Assembly (NCBI RefSeq): GCF_003002065.1
Contig: NZ_PVZG01000003.1
Location: 434,001-498,000, forward strand
Source: Pseudosporangium ferrugineum
Lineage (GTDB): Bacteria; Actinomycetota; Actinomycetes; Mycobacteriales; Micromonosporaceae
DNA length: 64,000 bases
Direction of reading: 5' to 3'
Part shown: positions 61,257 to 64,000 of the stretch, in pieces
How the letters are laid out: every line of letters starts with the position of its first letter
Position numbering within the stretch: the stretch's first letter is position 1
Notes under the pieces: model-generated
Seen by the model: the letters and a program-made list of their open reading frames with translations, nothing else
Database searches by the model: none
What the model was told of the DNA's origin: nothing
Program-made: the position numbers and the translations under genes

Positions 61257-64000
61257 TCATGCCGGGCCGGGCTCGACGACCTGGCGGCCCTGGCCGCTGA
61301 TCGGGCAGCTGGTACGCACCGGGCACACCCGGCACTTGGCGTTGGCGACCGCCGAGAAGGTGGCCGCGGCCATGGTGTCGGCAGTGCGCCGGACCATCGC
61401 GTACGCCCAGTTGGGGTCCTCCGCCTCGGCGAGCGGGAGCTGCATCTGCTCGCGTGCCTCCTTGGCCGGCCCGAGCTGCACCAGGGCCGCGCCGCCGCTC
61501 TCCGCGCCCTCGGTCAGCGTGTCGAAGGCGCCCGCGTCCACGGCGGCCTGGTACCCGGCGAGCTGCGCGTGCTCCTCGACCTCGCCGGCCGACACGGCGG
61601 TGCTCTTGCCGGTCTTGAGGTCGATGACCACCAGCCGCCCCTGCTCGTCCACCTCGAGGCGGTCGACGCGCCCGGTGAGCTGGATCGGCCGGTTCGGGTC
61701 GTCGAGCCGCACGGTGAACTCGTGCTCGATGGCCAGCAGCCGCCGCGGGTTGCGGGCCAGCCACCGCAGCAGCTTGTCGACCATGCCCTGGGCCCGCTCC
61801 TGCTCGGGCCCGGCGAGCCAGCGCGCCGCCAGCTCGATCGCGTCGAAGCGGGCGGAGACGTACTCGACGAGCCGTTCCCGGTCGGCGTTCGCGTCCTCGG
61901 CGAGCATCGCGGCGGCGTGCACCAGGTTGCCGACGCCCTGGGCGGGCCCGGCCGGCGCCGCGCCCCCGTGCCGTTCGAGCAGCCACCGCAGGCTGCACCG
62001 CAGGGCGCTCTCCATCGCGGACGGGGTGACCTTCACCGGCTCGCCCTCGTCGACCAGCGGCCGGTCGTCGGACAACGGCCGCAACCCCCACCACTCGTCC
62101 GGGTGCGCGCCGGGAACGCCGGCCTGGGCGAGCCGGGCCAGCTCGGCGGCCGCGGCATGCCGCCGGGCGGGCGACACCTCCGGCGCGATGACGACGGTAC
62201 GCAGCTCGGCGACCAGCGCGGACAGGGTGAGCGCCCGGGGCGGCCGCCCCACCGGCACCTCGTCCTGCACGTCGAGAAGCTCATGCAGCCCCGCCGGCCC
62301 GGGGTCGTCGCCCGCCCGCTCCTCGGAGCCGCCGGGGTCGGGGTCGCGGTCCGGGGCGTCGGGGCCGGGGTCGTCCGGGCCCGGGGCGTCAGGGCCCGGG
62401 GCGTCCGGGCCCGGGGCGTCCGGGCCCGGGGCGTCAGGGCCGGGGTCGTCCGGGGCGTCGGGGCCGGGGTCGTCCGGGTCGGTGGGCGGGGATTCGGGGG
62501 GGTCGTCGTCGCGGCGGCCGGGCAGGCCGAGTTCGGTCAGGAAGCGGCTCGGCTGCTCCTCGCCGTCGGCGCCGCCCACGCTCGCCGACGCGACCGCCGT
62601 CACGATCAGCCGGCGCCGGGCTCGGGTCGTCGCCACGTAGAACAGCCGGCGCTCCTCGTCGAGCAGCGCGGACGTCTGCCCGACCACCGCCGCGGCGCCC
62701 GAGGCGGCCCGGCCGGCGAGCACGTCCACCAGCCGTTCCGAGCCCAGCAGGCTGCCCCGCAACCGCAGGTCGGGCCAGATGCCCTCCTGCACGCCGGCCA
62801 GCACGACGACGTCCCACTCGAGTCCCTTGGCGGCATGCGCGGTGAGCAGCCGCACGGCGTCGCCCCGGTCGGCGGAGGGCGCGATCGAGTCGGCGGGGAG
62901 GTCCTGGCCGAGGACGTGGTCCAGGAACACCTCGGTGCGGGCGCCGGGCAGCCGGTCCACGAAGCGGGCGGCCGCGTCGAACAGCACCACCATGGCGTCG
63001 AGGTCGCGGTCGGCCGCCTCCGCGCGCCACTGCCGCGCCCGGCCGCCCTCGCTGCCGGGTTCGACCGGGGCGCCGCGGGTGCTCAGGGCGTACCAGCGCT
63101 CGGCGAGACCGCTGGCCCGCCAGACGGACCACAGCACCTGCTCCGCGGTCGCGGCGGGCGCGGCGGCGGCCTCGCGCGCCGTGGCGATGAGCCGGGCGAC
63201 GTTCTGCGCGGGCGTCGCCCACCGCCGCTCGACCACGTCCAGGCCGGCCGGGTCGCGGATCGCGTCGACGAGCAGTTCGCCGGAGGGGCGGCGGTCCCCG
63301 GCCGCCAGGGCGAGCGCGCGCAGCCCCTGGCGCAGCCGCCGCTCGGCCAGCGGGTCGGCACCGCCCAGCGGCGAGTGCAGCAACGCGACGGCGGCCTCCT
63401 CGTCGAGCGCTTCCGGCTCCAGTGCACACCGCAGGAGCAGCAGAAACGGTGCGACGGCCGGTTGCAGGTGCAGCGGCAGGTCCTCGGCATGCGTCACGGT
63501 CGGCACCCCGGCGGCGGCGAGGCCGCGTTGCAGGGACGGCAGCTGGAGGCTGGTCGACCGCAGCACCACGGCCATCCGCGACCACGGCACCCCGTGCAGC
63601 AGATGCGCCTCCCGCAGGGCGTGCGCCACGAACGCCGTCTCGCTGGTCGCGGACCGGAACGTGGAGACGATCGCTCCACCCGGCACCGCAGCCCCGCCCC
63701 CCGAAGAACGAACCGCGCCGGCGGGCGAAGGGTGGGACGCGGCGGAGGACGCAGCCGCGGACGGCCGCGAAGGGCCTGCCGAGCCGGCCGGCGCGGGCGA
63801 AGGGAGGTCGGCGGGTTGCGGCAGGGCCGGCGGGTGGAGGGCCCGGTGGCGCATCCGGCCGCGCATGCGACGGGACACCCGGCTGGTCGATTCGAGCAGG
63901 GGTGCGTCGGCGCGGTAGCTGGTGTGCAGGGTGATCGTCTCGGCGAGGGCGCCGGAGGCCGTACGGAAGCGGGTCGGGAAGGCCGTGACCGCCTCCGGGT
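61257..64000 (-). CDS. adnA: AdnA-type UvrD helicase-nuclease, partial
   Basis: The frame is open from 61257 to the window edge (914 codons visible); the N-terminal ATPase motifs I and II lie beyond the edge. Seen are LHTSYRADAPLLESTSRV (motif IV region), the motif-V stretch LLTAHAAKGLEWDVVVLAGV, YVATTRARRRLIVTAV, and the nuclease core GRVDRLEVDEQGRLVVIDLKTG. Cysteines in LRCSLRWLLER and CRVCPVRTSC near the C-terminus form a RecB/AddB-type iron-sulfur site. A Pro/Asp/Gly repeat is inserted after motif VI. Upstream partner of AdnB. Confidence 0.92.
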   Translation of the reverse strand, partial: PEAVTAFPTRFRTASGALAETITLHTSYRADAPLLESTSRVSRRMRGRMRHRALHPPALPQPADLPSPAPAGSAGPSRPSAAASSAASHPSPAGAVRSSGGGAAVPGGAIVSTFRSATSETAFVAHALREAHLLHGVPWSRMAVVLRSTSLQLPSLQRGLAAAGVPTVTHAEDLPLHLQPAVAPFLLLLRCALEPEALDEEAAVALLHSPLGGADPLAERRLRQGLRALALAAGDRRPSGELLVDAIRDPAGLDVVERRWATPAQNVARLIATAREAAAAPAATAEQVLWSVWRASGLAERWYALSTRGAPVEPGSEGGRARQWRAEAADRDLDAMVVLFDAAARFVDRLPGARTEVFLDHVLGQDLPADSIAPSADRGDAVRLLTAHAAKGLEWDVVVLAGVQEGIWPDLRLRGSLLGSERLVDVLAGRAASGAAAVVGQTSALLDEERRLFYVATTRARRRLIVTAVASASVGGADGEEQPSRFLTELGLPGRRDDDPPESPPTDPDDPGPDAPDDPGPDAPGPDAPGPDAPGPDAPGPDDPGPDAPDRDPDPGGSEERAGDDPGPAGLHELLDVQDEVPVGRPPRALTLSALVAELRTVVIAPEVSPARRHAAAAELARLAQAGVPGAHPDEWWGLRPLSDDRPLVDEGEPVKVTPSAMESALRCSLRWLLERHGGAAPAGPAQGVGNLVHAAAMLAEDANADRERLVEYVSARFDAIELAARWLAGPEQERAQGMVDKLLRWLARNPRRLLAIEHEFTVRLDDPNRPIQLTGRVDRLEVDEQGRLVVIDLKTGKSTAVSAGEVEEHAQLAGYQAAVDAGAFDTLTEGAESGGAALVQLGPAKEAREQMQLPLAEAEDPNWAYAMVRRTADTMAAATFSAVANAKCRVCPVRTSCPISGQGRQVVEPGPA
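62330..62485. repeat. 15-bp in-frame repeats encoding Pro-Asp-Ala-Pro-Gly
   Basis: The unit GGGGCGTCCGGGCCC repeats with minor changes (GTCAGG, GTCGTCC), giving PDAPG / PDDPG pentapeptides in AdnA. The period of 15 keeps the frame, so unit number can change without breaking the gene. Confidence 0.8.

Noticed and set aside
57638..64000. RecBCD or AddAB
   Set aside because: Both subunits have UvrD-type helicase plus RecB-type nuclease, and the order matches the actinobacterial AdnAB pair.

Overview
The window is about 70% G+C or higher, with dense genes, many GTG starts, 4-base start/stop overlaps and strongly GC-biased third codon positions. Together with WhiB7, AdnAB, mycoredoxin and a MT0933-type antitoxin this marks an actinomycete. 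The secreted chitosanase, GH16 glucanase, ricin-lectin proteins and overall gene set fit Micromonosporaceae (Actinoplanes-like); that rank is inference.

Region 1-18.2 kb: the end of a chitin-binding protein, a secreted GH16 beta-glucanase with a ricin-type lectin domain, a convergent GH46 chitosanase with a CBM32 domain, 4-alpha-glucanotransferase coupled to an MT0933-like antitoxin, a MEDS/ATPase anti-sigma-type sensor, a DUF1800/DUF1501 secreted pair, a spermidine-synthase-like protein, an MMPL exporter, a TerC membrane protein, a LysM-like/ricin-lectin membrane protein, a pentapeptide protein and a lamin-tail-domain secreted protein.

Region 19.0-25.9 kb is bounded by two identical initiator tRNA genes in inverted orientation. 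It holds an XRE regulator, a two-TM protein, a methyltransferase and a three-gene reverse-strand operon joined by 4-base overlaps: a Nudix/NrtR-type regulator with a palindrome beside its promoter, a phosphorylase-superfamily nucleosidase, and a four-TM protein. The last two share a near-identical VGFQAxxVH motif that resembles bacterial amyloid-signalling motifs. This is a candidate, possibly undescribed, nucleosidase-to-membrane conflict system.

Region 26.3-46.3 kb and 57.6-64.0 kb follow the conserved actinobacterial neighbourhood known in M. tuberculosis as Rv3193c-Rv3202c: UPF0182, PDZ-Lon protease, DUF2342, ThiF-like protein, ABC1 kinase, whiB7, uvrD2, mycoredoxin, NudC and adnAB. whiB7 has a long leader with a 104-codon upstream ORF, an intrinsic terminator and a WhiB7-type promoter. 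Four DnaA-box-like 9-mers lie within 83 bp at 34.53-34.62 kb.

Region 46.4-54.0 kb is inserted in that neighbourhood. It carries a second conflict cassette (EACC1-like protein, a caspase fused to a YqgE/AlgH-like domain, and a SIR2 protein with a large C-terminal region that may be tRNA-ligase-like), then a DUF2384-like protein, an Rrf2 regulator and a sulfonate/nitrate-type ABC transporter. Between this and adnAB lie PlsC, a cold-shock protein and small proteins. Several gaps are filled by short GC-rich tandem repeats.
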